DNA of 64,000 nucleotides from Lachnospiraceae bacterium (lineage in GTDB: Bacteria > Bacillota > Clostridia > Lachnospirales > Lachnospiraceae), in contig CAJTCE010000015.1 of the NCBI GenBank assembly GCA_910574745.1, positions 1 to 64,000 of the forward strand, given 5' to 3'. Numbering within the stretch: the first letter of the stretch is position 1; the number at the start of each line of letters is the position of its first letter. Under the pieces are notes generated by a model, which made no database searches, was not told where the DNA came from, and saw only the letters and a program-made list of their open reading frames with translations. Shown here piece by piece: positions 54,073 through 63,673 of the stretch. The translations under genes were made by a program, and so were the position numbers.

Positions 54073-54831
54073 ATGTGGTGGCTGATACCCCTGCTTCTGG
54101 CAGGCTTTATATTGGTGCATACAGCCAAGATGTTAAGGCTCTATCTGGTTTTAATGGAGCATAAAATCGGATTCGGCAGGTTTGTACTGTTATATTTAAA
54201 GACGACCCTTGTTAATTTAATCATTCCGCTGAAATTAGGGGAGCTGTACCGGATTTTTTGTATCAGCAGGGAAACAAAGCACTGGCAGGTGGGTGTGTTG
54301 AGCATTCTGGTGGATCGCTTCTTTGATACGTTGGCTTTGTGCATAATTTTACTGCCTCTCGACATCTTTGTATTTGGGAAAATATCCTTTATTACTCTGT
54401 TGTTTATAGGCATTATGGCGTTGATCGTCATATGTTATGTATCTATACTGCCTACATTCCAGTATTTAAACAAATATATTATCAGGCAGAAATCCTCGGC
54501 AAGAGCCATGGCGGCATTAAAGGGACTGGACGTTGTCAAGGTATGGTATGACTTTACCCAGAACCTGATCAGCGGAAGATTTGCCCTGATTCTGCTGTTT
54601 TCCTTTGCAGGCTGGCTGTTTGAGATCGGGACCATTAAGCTTTTGGCGGCGTATTTGTGCATTCCCTTTGGAGTAGGGGATTTTACGGCCTATATAGAGG
54701 CTATATTCGGAATCGGCAGCAGCGAGCTGTTAAAACCATATACCCTTTACGGCATTTTATTAATGTTTGTATTTACCGTTATCGGAATTGCCGTAATGTT
54801 TTTAAAAAGCAGGAGTAAAAAGAAAGCATGA
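54073..54831 (+). CDS. Flippase-like membrane protein (LPG synthase TM region family)
   Basis: 252 residues with six to seven helices. NLIIPLKLGELYRIF is the usual P-x-(K/R)-x-GE-x-x-R signature of the lysylphosphatidylglycerol synthase transmembrane / UPF0104 family, and GSSELLKPYTLYG is a late block. Members without the aminoacyltransferase half are thought to flip lipids or lipid-linked sugars. It overlaps the next gene by four bases (ATGA). Confidence 0.75.
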   Translation: MWWLIPLLLAGFILVHTAKMLRLYLVLMEHKIGFGRFVLLYLKTTLVNLIIPLKLGELYRIFCISRETKHWQVGVLSILVDRFFDTLALCIILLPLDIFVFGKISFITLLFIGIMALIVICYVSILPTFQYLNKYIIRQKSSARAMAALKGLDVVKVWYDFTQNLISGRFALILLFSFAGWLFEIGTIKLLAAYLCIPFGVGDFTAYIEAIFGIGSSELLKPYTLYGILLMFVFTVIGIAVMFLKSRSKKKA

Positions 54832-56309
54832 AACAGATTTACGTAGTTTATGATGACAGTCAAATGCCCCGCAGGGAAATCCGGACCATAACGGGAGGAA
54901 AAACCTTTGGGGAAACTATTTTCAAGAGGCTGACGCTTTTCCAGAGAATTTCCGATGAGATTCAGAAGGAACGCCAGGTTGCGGGAATTGTTGTATACAA
55001 AGGGAAAAAGGATGAGGAGGCGCTTTTTGACGCCCTTCCTTCCGGAGAGGAAAAGGCGGTCATTGTCCATCTTTATTCCAATTTCGGACTGGCGGATCGA
55101 AATGAATTTGCAGTTCTGTTAAAAAAAGCCGAATATATGCAGGAGCCTTATACGGCGTTTTGTAACGGAAAGCCGGCCATGACCTTTATGGATTGTGCGG
55201 ATTCCTACAAAAAGGCTTTTCCTGTCTTAATTAACAGGGAATACGAGGGAGAAGCAATTGAAAATAATGCCTTTACGGATTTGTCATTAGGAGCTAATTT
55301 TTTGAACTTTATTACAGGAGGCTTTGACGCCAGATTTTTTAACGCCCTTGAAGGGGATGAGTATACGGTAACAAAGCGGTCTTCCAAAAAGGAAAAAATC
55401 AAGGCGGAATATGAATTTTATTATCTTTTGCCGGACGCCATGAAAATGTGGTTTGTTATGCCTTATGACTATAGGGAGGATGAAAACGGGGCATCCTATA
55501 CTATGGAGCGGTTCCATATGACGGATATCGCCATCCGCTTTGTCCACGGCGCTGTGGATTTAGAAGAGCTTCGGGATATTCTGGATAAGCTGTTCTATTT
55601 TATTCATCACAGGGAAACGAAGCAGGTGGATGCAGCAAAAGGAAAGAAAATAGCCAAAAGTCTTTATATCGATAAGCTGAAGGAACGAATGGAAGAATTA
55701 AGGTCCTGTAAGGAATATGAGGATTTTGACAGGATGCTGGCCATGGGCACGGATTATGAGGGCATTGAAGCCGTGGTTGCCCGCTACGAAAGCCTTTATG
55801 AAAAGCTGACCTTTAGTACAGGCGGCTCTGACGGAGCAAAAACCGGAAAATTTGGAGGAAGAGCTTATGATAAGCTGGCTGTGGGACACGGAGACATGTG
55901 CTTTTCCAATATTTTGTACAACAGGGAGTCTGAAATTCTAAAGCTGATCGATCCCAAGGGAGCCGTCAAAAAAGAGGATCTGTATACAGACCCTTATTAT
56001 GATCTGGCTAAGCTTTCCCATTCTATTTGCGGCGGCTATGATTTCTTTAACAGCGGGCTTTATGAAATCTCCATCAAAAGGGATTTAAAGCTGGAGCTGG
56101 CGGTGGATGCAGATATTATGCCATTTGCGGAAATTTTCCGTGAGTATCTTGAGAAAAACGGATTTTCCTATCCTCTGGTAAGGCTTTATGAGGCAAGCCT
56201 GTTTTTGTCCATGCTGCCCTATCATATGGACCAGCCGGGAAAGGTTTTCGGATTTTTGTTAAATGCGGTAAAAATATTGGATGAGGTGGATTTATGTACG
56301 AAGGACTGA
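54828..56309 (+). CDS. APH/choline-kinase-like phosphotransferase
   Basis: 493 residues. The N-terminal ~115 residues are a separate alpha/beta domain. The C-terminal part has the APH kinase loop VGHGDMCFSNIL (D356, N361) and LIDPKGA (metal aspartate), then DPYYDLAKLSHS, the standard aminoglycoside/choline kinase ending. It is coupled on both sides (4 and 16 bp overlaps), directly before a HAD phosphatase, and a nucleotidyltransferase lies 3.2 kb on. I infer phosphorylation of a small polyol or sugar for activation as an NDP-derivative. Confidence 0.78.
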   Translation: MKQIYVVYDDSQMPRREIRTITGGKTFGETIFKRLTLFQRISDEIQKERQVAGIVVYKGKKDEEALFDALPSGEEKAVIVHLYSNFGLADRNEFAVLLKKAEYMQEPYTAFCNGKPAMTFMDCADSYKKAFPVLINREYEGEAIENNAFTDLSLGANFLNFITGGFDARFFNALEGDEYTVTKRSSKKEKIKAEYEFYYLLPDAMKMWFVMPYDYREDENGASYTMERFHMTDIAIRFVHGAVDLEELRDILDKLFYFIHHRETKQVDAAKGKKIAKSLYIDKLKERMEELRSCKEYEDFDRMLAMGTDYEGIEAVVARYESLYEKLTFSTGGSDGAKTGKFGGRAYDKLAVGHGDMCFSNILYNRESEILKLIDPKGAVKKEDLYTDPYYDLAKLSHSICGGYDFFNSGLYEISIKRDLKLELAVDADIMPFAEIFREYLEKNGFSYPLVRLYEASLFLSMLPYHMDQPGKVFGFLLNAVKILDEVDLCTKD

Positions 56310-56689
56310 CATTTTGTTTTGATATCGACGGGACCTTATGTCCCATTAAGAAAAAAGATGAGGAATATATTGACCTTGTCCCTTTTAAAGAAATGGTGGA
56401 TAAGCTTAAGGAGTACAAGGAAGGCGGGGCGAAAATCGTATTGTTCACATCCCGCAATATGAACAGCTATGGCGGCAATATCGGGTTAATCAACGCCAAT
56501 ACGGCTAAGGTTTTATTGAAATGGCTGGATAAATGGGAGATTCCTTATGATGAAATCATTTACGGAAAGCCATGGCCGGGACATAAGGGATTTTATGTGG
56601 ACGACAGGACCGTGCGCCCGGATGAGTTTTTAAAATACAGCGTGGATGAACTGGATGAGATTTGCAAAAACAGCAGGTGCAAGGAATGA
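56294..56689 (+). CDS. HAD-family capsular biosynthesis phosphatase
   Basis: 131 residues. FCFDIDGTLC (nucleophile D10, acid D12), IVLFTSRNM (motif II), the late lysine in YGKPWPGHKG and YVDDRTVRP (motif IV) show a minimal HAD phosphatase without a cap, as in capsule-locus members. It overlaps the kinase gene by 16 bp and the CotH gene by 4 bp. It probably hydrolyses a phosphosugar intermediate in the same route as the kinase and nucleotidyltransferase. Confidence 0.88.
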   Translation: MYEGLTFCFDIDGTLCPIKKKDEEYIDLVPFKEMVDKLKEYKEGGAKIVLFTSRNMNSYGGNIGLINANTAKVLLKWLDKWEIPYDEIIYGKPWPGHKGFYVDDRTVRPDEFLKYSVDELDEICKNSRCKE

Positions 56690-58497
56690 GAAAAAAGTTG
56701 CTCTTTATCAGCGTATTTCTGCTGGTTGTAACGGCAGTTGTGCTGTTTTCACAGGACAGGGGACCTTCCGTGCTGGTGGCGGGAGAGGAAAAAATTGAAA
56801 GCATAAAAGCCAAAACAAAGCCTTTGGAGGAGGAGTTTGTGCTTTTTTTTGAAGGAGAGGCTCTGCCCTATAACGAAGCAGAGCATACTTTTTATCTGCC
56901 TGTGGATATGACGGATTCCCGGTGGGAAACGGGGAAATTTTCCGGCAGCTTTTTTAAAGAGGATGAGAAGGAACAAAAGGCCGGGGAAGGTCGGGAAGCG
57001 GATTTGCTTTTTGCGGAAAGCTATAAAGAAAACAGTAAGCAGACAGCCGTCGCTTCAGGTAAGCAATTTTCATTTCTGGCCCTTACCAAAGCCGGTTACG
57101 GGGAATATAAGCTGGTATTTACGGGACTTCCCATGATAACCTTTACAGGGACGGAATATACTGCCGACGATGGCAGCCAGATGTATTGTCTGAGAGTTTA
57201 TGATACCAGCCATGAAAACAACTGGGTAACGGAATGCCATGCCCAGGCAAGGCTTCGGGGAAATACCAGCTTAAGCTATGAAAAGAAGAGCTTAAGACTG
57301 TATTTAAAGGAATTGAAAAAGGATGGAACCTTTGAAAAGAGCAATGAAAATCTTTTAGGGCTTCGGGATGACGATGACTGGATTCTGAATGCCTTGTATG
57401 CGGATAATACGAGAATCAGGGACCAGCTTTGCATTGAATTGTGGAATGAAGTGGGAGCGGCAAATAACCCTTACGGGCAGAATTTCGGCACACAGTCAGC
57501 CATGGTAGAGGTTGTTATCGGAAACGGCTATCAGGGAATTTATGATTTAATGGTTCCCATAGACAGAAAACAGCTGGGGATGGACGCGGTTTCGGATCAG
57601 CTGTCCCGTGGAGAAGCCATAGTGGAACGGCTTTATAAAAAGAAATATACAGCTCCGTGGAATGCAGGAGATTTTACGGGAGAGCTTCCCGATCCAAACC
57701 AGCCTGACTACAGAGGCGGTTTCTATTTAAAAGGAGATACGGTTTTACAGAATGAGGAAGAGTGGAAGCCCCTCTATGATCTGGCGGCTCTTTTGGAAGC
57801 GCCTGACGAGGATTTTGCGGCAGGCATTACAGAAATGGCGAACCGGCAGAACCTTATTGATAACTGGCTGTTCTATCAGGCCATTGCAGGATTTGACAAT
57901 GAGAATAAAAACATGTATTATGTGGCGAGAAACAGAGGCGGCAGCTACTATGGTTATTTTATTCCCTGGGACATGAATCTTTCCTTTGGTGCGGTCTATG
58001 CGGAGAATGTATATTACTGCGCGGAAAGCCCGGAGGTATTGACAGAGATGATTTCCTGGCAGCCTGCCCAGAGAATGCTGGAGCTTGATGCAGAGGGTTC
58101 CAGAGCCTTGGCGGCGGATACATGGATGAACTGGAGAACGGGAGCTTTTTCTGATGAAGCCCTGTGGAACCGGATTGCATCCTTGGAGCAGCGGGTTAAA
58201 AACTCCGGCGCATTTGCCAGGGAAAACGCCAGATGGCCCAATGGAAACCAGAATGAGGATTTCAGCTTTTTATATGATTTTGCCCTTTCCAGGATGAAGG
58301 TCGTTGATGAGTGGATAGCAAAGCTTTCCGGTACAGGAAATGATAATGGAAGCGGAATAGACGGTGCATGGGATGCTGTGGCAGGCGAGGAAACGGGGAA
58401 TGAGCCGGATGCTGTGACAGAAAACGGTTCGGATATGGTAACAGCCGGCCCGGGAGACATTATAACAGATGAGGACGCGCCGGTACGGGATGACTGA
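56686..58497 (+). CDS. CotH-family kinase, membrane anchored
   Basis: 603 residues from ATG 56686 (ATGA overlap with the HAD gene). One N-terminal hydrophobic helix (LLFISVFLLVVTAVVLF) exports and anchors it. CotH landmarks are ARLRGNTSLSYEKKSLRLYL, NLLGLRDDDDWILNALYAD, YQGIYDLMVPID, GGFYLKGD and YGYFIPWDMNLSFG (metal-binding region). CotH is a spore-coat protein kinase in Bacillus; envelope versions are common beside VTC and DUF4956 genes, which follow here. The C-terminal ~60 residues are an acidic, low-complexity tail. Substrate unknown. Confidence 0.88.
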   Translation: MRKKLLFISVFLLVVTAVVLFSQDRGPSVLVAGEEKIESIKAKTKPLEEEFVLFFEGEALPYNEAEHTFYLPVDMTDSRWETGKFSGSFFKEDEKEQKAGEGREADLLFAESYKENSKQTAVASGKQFSFLALTKAGYGEYKLVFTGLPMITFTGTEYTADDGSQMYCLRVYDTSHENNWVTECHAQARLRGNTSLSYEKKSLRLYLKELKKDGTFEKSNENLLGLRDDDDWILNALYADNTRIRDQLCIELWNEVGAANNPYGQNFGTQSAMVEVVIGNGYQGIYDLMVPIDRKQLGMDAVSDQLSRGEAIVERLYKKKYTAPWNAGDFTGELPDPNQPDYRGGFYLKGDTVLQNEEEWKPLYDLAALLEAPDEDFAAGITEMANRQNLIDNWLFYQAIAGFDNENKNMYYVARNRGGSYYGYFIPWDMNLSFGAVYAENVYYCAESPEVLTEMISWQPAQRMLELDAEGSRALAADTWMNWRTGAFSDEALWNRIASLEQRVKNSGAFARENARWPNGNQNEDFSFLYDFALSRMKVVDEWIAKLSGTGNDNGSGIDGAWDAVAGEETGNEPDAVTENGSDMVTAGPGDIITDEDAPVRDD

Positions 58498-58524
58498 CCT
58501 TTTGGAAAAGCCGGAGGATAAGGA

Positions 58525-59235
58525 ATGGAATTCAGGCATGAATATAAGTTTATCATATCGATTTCCCAGTCTTTGCTATTAAAAGAACGGCTTTCGGGAC
58601 TGATGAAAAAGGATATTAACAGCGGCAAAAAAGGCAGTTATGAAATCCGAAGTATTTATTTTGACGATATTCACAATTCCTGCTTTAAGCACAATGAGGC
58701 GGGTACTGACCCCAGGGCCAAGTACCGCATTCGCAGCTATGGCGTTTCCGATGAAAAAATCGTGCTGGAAAAAAAGATCAAGCAAAACGGCATGACGAAA
58801 AAACGGCAGCAGCAGCTGACAAAGGATCAATATGAAATCTTAAAAAGATGTGATGATAAAGGGATTCTAAAAAGGGCGTCGGATAAGGAACTGTTTTTTC
58901 ACGACCAGCCGCCCCTTGTGCAGGAGCTTCTTTCCTTAAAGCAGATGCGGCGGATGCAGCCTAAGGTCATTGTGACATATGAAAGAACGCCTTTTGTTGA
59001 AGAGGCGGGAAACGTCAGGGTTACCTTTGATGACAATATTGCTTCTTCCGCAGAGTTTGACCTGTTTTTCTCCCACAGACTGCCCAAACGTCCCGTTATG
59101 CCTGTGGGACAGACGTTAATGGAAGTGAAATTTGACGAATTTTTACCGGAATATATCAAGAAAACACTGGAAATTGGCAGGTTGTCCCAGACAACCTTTT
59201 CCAAGTACTATTTGTGCAGGAGATACAGCTTATGA
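58525..59235 (+). CDS. VTC-domain polyphosphate polymerase-like protein
   Basis: 236 residues. FRHEYKFII, IRSIYFDDIHNSC, KYRIRSYG, EKKIKQNGMTKKR and MEVKFDEFLPEYI form the ring of basic and acidic residues of the VTC tunnel domain that makes polyphosphate from ATP in yeast. It has no membrane helix and would work in the cytoplasm together with the DUF4956 membrane protein, whose start overlaps its stop (ATGA). Confidence 0.88.
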   Translation: MEFRHEYKFIISISQSLLLKERLSGLMKKDINSGKKGSYEIRSIYFDDIHNSCFKHNEAGTDPRAKYRIRSYGVSDEKIVLEKKIKQNGMTKKRQQQLTKDQYEILKRCDDKGILKRASDKELFFHDQPPLVQELLSLKQMRRMQPKVIVTYERTPFVEEAGNVRVTFDDNIASSAEFDLFFSHRLPKRPVMPVGQTLMEVKFDEFLPEYIKKTLEIGRLSQTTFSKYYLCRRYSL

Positions 59236-59909
59236 ATACTTTCTCGGATATTTTTAAAAAGTCCTTTTTGGAGGGCTTTAACAGCGGCGACATTACTACG
59301 GGAAGAATCCTGGTAACCCTGGGCGTTACGGTGGTTCTGGCGGCATATATCTTTATTGTATATTATACGGCGACGAAGAAAACCTTTTATAATAAAAGCT
59401 TTAATATTTCCATGGCGCTGGTAGCGGTCATTACATCCGCTATTATCCTGGCCATGCAGTCCAATCTGGTTATTTCATTAGGTATGGTGGGCGCCCTTTC
59501 CATCGTCCGTTTCAGAACGGCAATCAAGGATCCTATGGATCTGATGTTTTTGTTCTGGTCCATCAGCACGGGCATTATCTGCGGCGCTAATATGTATACC
59601 ATTGCGCTTTTGTCAAGCCTGATTATTACAATAGGACTGTTTTTGCTGGAGCTGACTCCCGTAGGAAGGGCGGCAAACCTTCTTGTAGTCAGCATGGAAA
59701 AGGCGGAAAAGGAAGAAGAGATTTTGAGCGCCGTAAAAGGCTTCAGCCGTGTCTGTCAGGTAAAATCCAGAAACCTGTCCGACGGGGGCATGAATCTGAT
59801 TGTGGAATGCAAGCCTGTTAACGGGCAGGAACTGATTGTAAAGATAAAAGAAGTAGAAGGCGTGTTCGGCGTATCGCTGATGGCACATGACGGGGAGGTA
59901 ACGGTATGA
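59232..59909 (+). CDS. DUF4956 membrane protein
   Basis: 225 residues from ATG 59232, which overlaps the VTC stop and has AGGAG upstream. Four helices (VTLGVTVVLAAYIFIVYY, MALVAVITSAIILAM, ISLGMVGALSIVRF, IALLSSLIITIGLFLL) contain the conserved GALSIVRFRTAIKDP segment of DUF4956, followed by a cytoplasmic ferredoxin-like domain. It recurs with VTC and CotH proteins and may be the membrane channel or anchor for polyphosphate. It overlaps the next gene by four bases. Confidence 0.88.
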   Translation: MNTFSDIFKKSFLEGFNSGDITTGRILVTLGVTVVLAAYIFIVYYTATKKTFYNKSFNISMALVAVITSAIILAMQSNLVISLGMVGALSIVRFRTAIKDPMDLMFLFWSISTGIICGANMYTIALLSSLIITIGLFLLELTPVGRAANLLVVSMEKAEKEEEILSAVKGFSRVCQVKSRNLSDGGMNLIVECKPVNGQELIVKIKEVEGVFGVSLMAHDGEVTV

Positions 59910-60631
59910 CGATCGTAATTACAATGGCGGGACTTGGTTCCAGATTTAAGAAGGCGGGCTATACAGTGCCCAAATATATGATAGAAGCCCATGGAAAGAC
60001 CTTGTTTGAGTGGTCCATGGAAAGTCTTTCCGGTTTTGAACTTTCAAAAAACACCTGTATTTTTATTGTCAGGAAGGAAGATGAAGCAGCGGGCTTTATT
60101 GAGGAAACCTGCAGGAAGCTGGGTATTTTAAAGGTAAAGGTTATTGAAATCGATTATCTGACGGACGGACAGGCTACCACGGCTATGTTGGCGGCAAAGG
60201 AATGGGATCAGAAGGACTCTCTTATGATCTACAATATCGACACCTATGTGGAAGCGGGTCAGATGAATGCTTCCCAGATTGCGGGAGACGGTTTTATCCC
60301 CTGTTTTCATGCGGATGGAGACCATTGGAGTTTTGCAAAGCTTAATGAAGAAGGAAAAGTGGTGGAGGTACGGGAGAAAACCCGGATTTCCGATAACTGT
60401 ACTTTGGGGGCTTATTATTTTAAGTCCTGCGGGCTCTATGAGAAATTATATAATGAATATTATTCTTCTGATGAGAAGCTGGAAAAGGGGGAAAAATATG
60501 TGGCGCCCCTTTATAATTACCTGATCACAAAGGGCGGGGATGTGCGCATTTCCATTGTGGATTTTGACAAGGTTCATGTGCTGGGCACGCCGGAAGAACT
60601 GGATTATTTTAAGGAAAACTATAAGGCATGA
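59906..60631 (+). CDS. Sugar-phosphate nucleotidyltransferase-like protein
   Basis: 241 residues. VITMAGLGSRFKKAGYTVPK is the NTP-transferase loop; IYNIDTYVEAG is the metal-binding D, and RISDNCTLGAYYFKS the sugar-binding part. It is of the short form seen in capsule loci with HAD phosphatases and kinases, and in LicC-like enzymes. With the kinase (54828) and HAD (56294) it likely produces an NDP-activated small molecule. It is coupled to genes on both sides by ATGA. Confidence 0.82.
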   Translation: MTIVITMAGLGSRFKKAGYTVPKYMIEAHGKTLFEWSMESLSGFELSKNTCIFIVRKEDEAAGFIEETCRKLGILKVKVIEIDYLTDGQATTAMLAAKEWDQKDSLMIYNIDTYVEAGQMNASQIAGDGFIPCFHADGDHWSFAKLNEEGKVVEVREKTRISDNCTLGAYYFKSCGLYEKLYNEYYSSDEKLEKGEKYVAPLYNYLITKGGDVRISIVDFDKVHVLGTPEELDYFKENYKA

Positions 60632-63540
60632 TGCAAAGTGTGAAGTTTTGGAAACCGAACAAAAAATTTATATGGATTGCCCTTATTCATTGGATTCTGA
60701 CCTTTTTTACGGATCATATCATTTTTGAATATGTGATGTGGGATTTTTCCGATGTGACGCAGACGGTTAAAACAGCAATGACCTATGGGGCCAAGGCTGT
60801 TTTTCTGCTTATTCTGATTGGAATCTATCAGGGACTTTACTTCTTTTTTGCAAAAGCGGATAAGAGGCTTGTAAAGTATACCCTGATTTATTTTTGTATC
60901 AATATGATTCTGCTCTTCCTTGTCTGGCCGGGAATCTGGCGTATGGATGAGTTCGGCATTTTAAACAGCGCGGTTAAGCTTCTGCCCGTATTCTGGCAGA
61001 ATTATCTGACCAGTCTTTTTTATGTATTTTCCCTGATGTTAGTTCCGGTTCCGTCAGGAGTGATCATTGTGCAGTGCGCTTTGATTTCCCTTATGGCGGG
61101 ATATATTATAAGGTTTTTTGTGAACTGCTTTGGGAAAAGCGGACTTTTTGCATTTTTGCCGTTTCTGCTTTTCCCTGTGCTGGATTCCAACTTATATCCC
61201 ATGAGGATGAGCTTATACGGGGTTTTGGAATTGTTTTTGCTGGTGCTTCTTTTTGAAAAGAAAATAAATTCCGGAAAGATCATTGAACAAAGAGACGGAA
61301 GTGATGAAAGAGAAAGCGGAAAGCGTGCAAATGGTAAATGGAGCATAACAGGTTCGTGGATATTTATCTGCATTCTGGGAGCTGTCGTTACGGTATGGCG
61401 GACGGAAGCCATTTACTATTTTCTGCTGTTTCCGTTACTTTTGGTCATTCTGTTCATAAAGAATATGGATAGAAAAGCTTTGGTCAGGATAATCTGTACC
61501 TATCTGGTATGTTCCTTATGTCTGTTTGTGCCCCAGACCGTGGGGGATAAAATGACCAGCGGAAACCAGTATGATCTAACCAGTGTGGTGCTGCCGCTCA
61601 TTCCCCTTGTAGAAAAGGCCTATGGACGGGAGGAATGCAGGGAGCAGCTAAATGCCATCGATCAGGTCATTGATGTGGAAATGGCGGTAGAAGGGGCTAA
61701 GGAGAATAAAAGCGGTATCAGCCTGTTCTGGAGCCGCCCGGATTTTCAAAGGGAATACACGGATGAACAATATAAAGCATTTAAAAACGCCTATTACGGA
61801 TTCATTATGAAATTTCCCGCGGTTTTTCTGGCAGAGCGGTGGGACTGCTTTGTCCATTCCGTAGATTTGCTGCAGAATACCACGGAAATCTTTACGGTAG
61901 AAGGAGTGGCCAATTATGATGCTTTCAGGGAATATCCCGGAACCGCTCCCGTAGACGAGAGCATGAGAAATGCAGTTATCAGGCTGTTGGAATGGCGGAG
62001 TACGGAGGACTATGAGATGAAAAAAACGGGTTACTCCGTTATCTACGGAAATATAGTGCCAATCTGTATTCTTCTGTCTGCCTGGGCAGTTTGCCTGGTA
62101 AGGAGGAAATGGCATGAATTTTTCCTGTTATCCCTTCCCTTGGTAAAGGCGCCCCTGATTTTCCTGACAGCCCCTTCCAGATTGTTTATGTACTATTATT
62201 CTTTATATTTAACAGGATACTTTGCACTTCTGTATCTGTTTCTTACAATTTGGAAAAAGCTGGAAGGACCCGTAAAAAAGACCATTGCCTACGGAAAAAG
62301 AAACGGAATAAAAGCGGCTTTTCATGCAGCCATGGAGCGGGTGGATAAGGGGCATCAGGATGAAATGTCCCGCCTTGCGTCGGATTATAAAGGGTGCAGG
62401 GAGTGGAGCATATCCATGGAGCGGGAAAAAATGGAAGACGAGATGAAAGCCCAAAGGACGTATCGATTCCCTTATGAACCGCTTATCAGTATTGTGGTGC
62501 CTGCCTATGAACCCCGTAAGGCCTTTATGAAAGAATTAATAACAAGCGTAATCGAACAAACCTATACAAATTGGGAACTGATCATTGCCGATGCGGGTAA
62601 AACTGCCGGCATAAGAGAAGTACTGGCGGAATTTTCCGGGAATGTGACGGATGCTGTTAAGTACAAAAAATTAGATGAGAATAAAGGAATTTCTGAAAAT
62701 ACCAACGCCGCTGTGGAGGAGGCAAAGGGAGATTATATCGCTCTTTTGGATCACGATGATCTATTGACTGAGGACGCATTGTATTCCATGGTGGAGAGAA
62801 TCAACCGGTGTGATGATAGAGAAAGGATTCTGGCAGTTTATTCCGATGAGGATAAATGCGACGGGAATGGAGAGAATTTTTACGAGCCCCATTTTAAGCC
62901 GGATTTTAATCTGGATTTGCTGCTATCCAATAATTACATCTGTCATTTTTTGATGGTAGAAGCCGGTGCCATGAAGGAATTGAAGTTTCGTAGGGAGTTT
63001 GACGGCGCCCAGGATTATGACCTGGTACTGCGTCTTTCGGCAAGGGCGGATTTCACAAAGAAGAAAATCCTTCATGTGCAAAAGGTGCTCTATCACTGGC
63101 GTTGCCATGAGGGGTCCACAGCAGTTAATACGGAAAGCAAACGCTATGCTTACGACGCCGGCCGGAAGGCTTTAGAGGCTTATTATAAGGAAAAGGGAAT
63201 AGACGGCGTCCGGGTGGAAGACAGCTCCCATCTGGGATTTTACCGTACGTTGTACAGTCCCGATATTTTTGCGGCAAGGAAGGACGTTGCGGCGGTCTGC
63301 GGCAGAGTCATAGAGAAGGGCCTGGTTACGGGGGGACCTGAATTGGAGTCCTGCCTTTTGTTTAAGGGCTTGAAAAAAAACAGCAGCGGATATATGCACA
63401 GAGCGGATACCAGGCTGGATGTGGATGCCGCAGACGAAAGAGCCTTAAAGCTGCGGCCCGGGCTTGGCTGTACGCTGGAAGAAGCGTTGAAAAAGGGCAT
63501 GAAATTGGTATATGACCCTGAATTTATAAAAATTTTGTGA
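60628..63540 (+). CDS. Multi-pass membrane domain fused to a GT2 glycosyltransferase
   Basis: 970 residues. Residues 1-~560 carry about 12 helices with an outside loop PGIWRMDEFGILN and a large loop at ~330-410 (SRPDFQREYTDEQYKAF), a GT-C-like layout. After a basic linker, a GT2 domain begins near residue 617: ISIVVPAYEPR, ADAGKTAG, LLDHDDLLTEDAL, VYSDEDKCDG, DYDLVLRLS. The GT2 resembles the first domains of the proteins at 35797 and 48773. It overlaps the nucleotidyltransferase stop (ATGA). A membrane polymerase/transferase joined to its donor-making or chain-extending enzyme would be unusual. Confidence 0.85.
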   Translation: MMQSVKFWKPNKKFIWIALIHWILTFFTDHIIFEYVMWDFSDVTQTVKTAMTYGAKAVFLLILIGIYQGLYFFFAKADKRLVKYTLIYFCINMILLFLVWPGIWRMDEFGILNSAVKLLPVFWQNYLTSLFYVFSLMLVPVPSGVIIVQCALISLMAGYIIRFFVNCFGKSGLFAFLPFLLFPVLDSNLYPMRMSLYGVLELFLLVLLFEKKINSGKIIEQRDGSDERESGKRANGKWSITGSWIFICILGAVVTVWRTEAIYYFLLFPLLLVILFIKNMDRKALVRIICTYLVCSLCLFVPQTVGDKMTSGNQYDLTSVVLPLIPLVEKAYGREECREQLNAIDQVIDVEMAVEGAKENKSGISLFWSRPDFQREYTDEQYKAFKNAYYGFIMKFPAVFLAERWDCFVHSVDLLQNTTEIFTVEGVANYDAFREYPGTAPVDESMRNAVIRLLEWRSTEDYEMKKTGYSVIYGNIVPICILLSAWAVCLVRRKWHEFFLLSLPLVKAPLIFLTAPSRLFMYYYSLYLTGYFALLYLFLTIWKKLEGPVKKTIAYGKRNGIKAAFHAAMERVDKGHQDEMSRLASDYKGCREWSISMEREKMEDEMKAQRTYRFPYEPLISIVVPAYEPRKAFMKELITSVIEQTYTNWELIIADAGKTAGIREVLAEFSGNVTDAVKYKKLDENKGISENTNAAVEEAKGDYIALLDHDDLLTEDALYSMVERINRCDDRERILAVYSDEDKCDGNGENFYEPHFKPDFNLDLLLSNNYICHFLMVEAGAMKELKFRREFDGAQDYDLVLRLSARADFTKKKILHVQKVLYHWRCHEGSTAVNTESKRYAYDAGRKALEAYYKEKGIDGVRVEDSSHLGFYRTLYSPDIFAARKDVAAVCGRVIEKGLVTGGPELESCLLFKGLKKNSSGYMHRADTRLDVDAADERALKLRPGLGCTLEEALKKGMKLVYDPEFIKIL

Positions 63541-63590
63541 AAAAATTATGATGAATTTGTCAAAAAGTACCATTAGGCTGCGAATTATAT

Positions 63591-63596
63591 TATAAT
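63591..63596 (+). promoter_or_regulatory. Candidate -10 box before the last GT2 gene
   Basis: A TATAAT stands 78 bases before ATG 63674 in the 133-base gap. No matching -35 is seen at 16-18 bases; the nearest, TTGTCA, is 28 away. Confidence 0.25.
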
Positions 63597-63673
63597 AGTA
63601 AAAATTGCAGGGCAGGAGGACATTCAGCCTATGTCCGGGCAACTAAGGCAGTCAGGATAACAGAGGAGCCATA

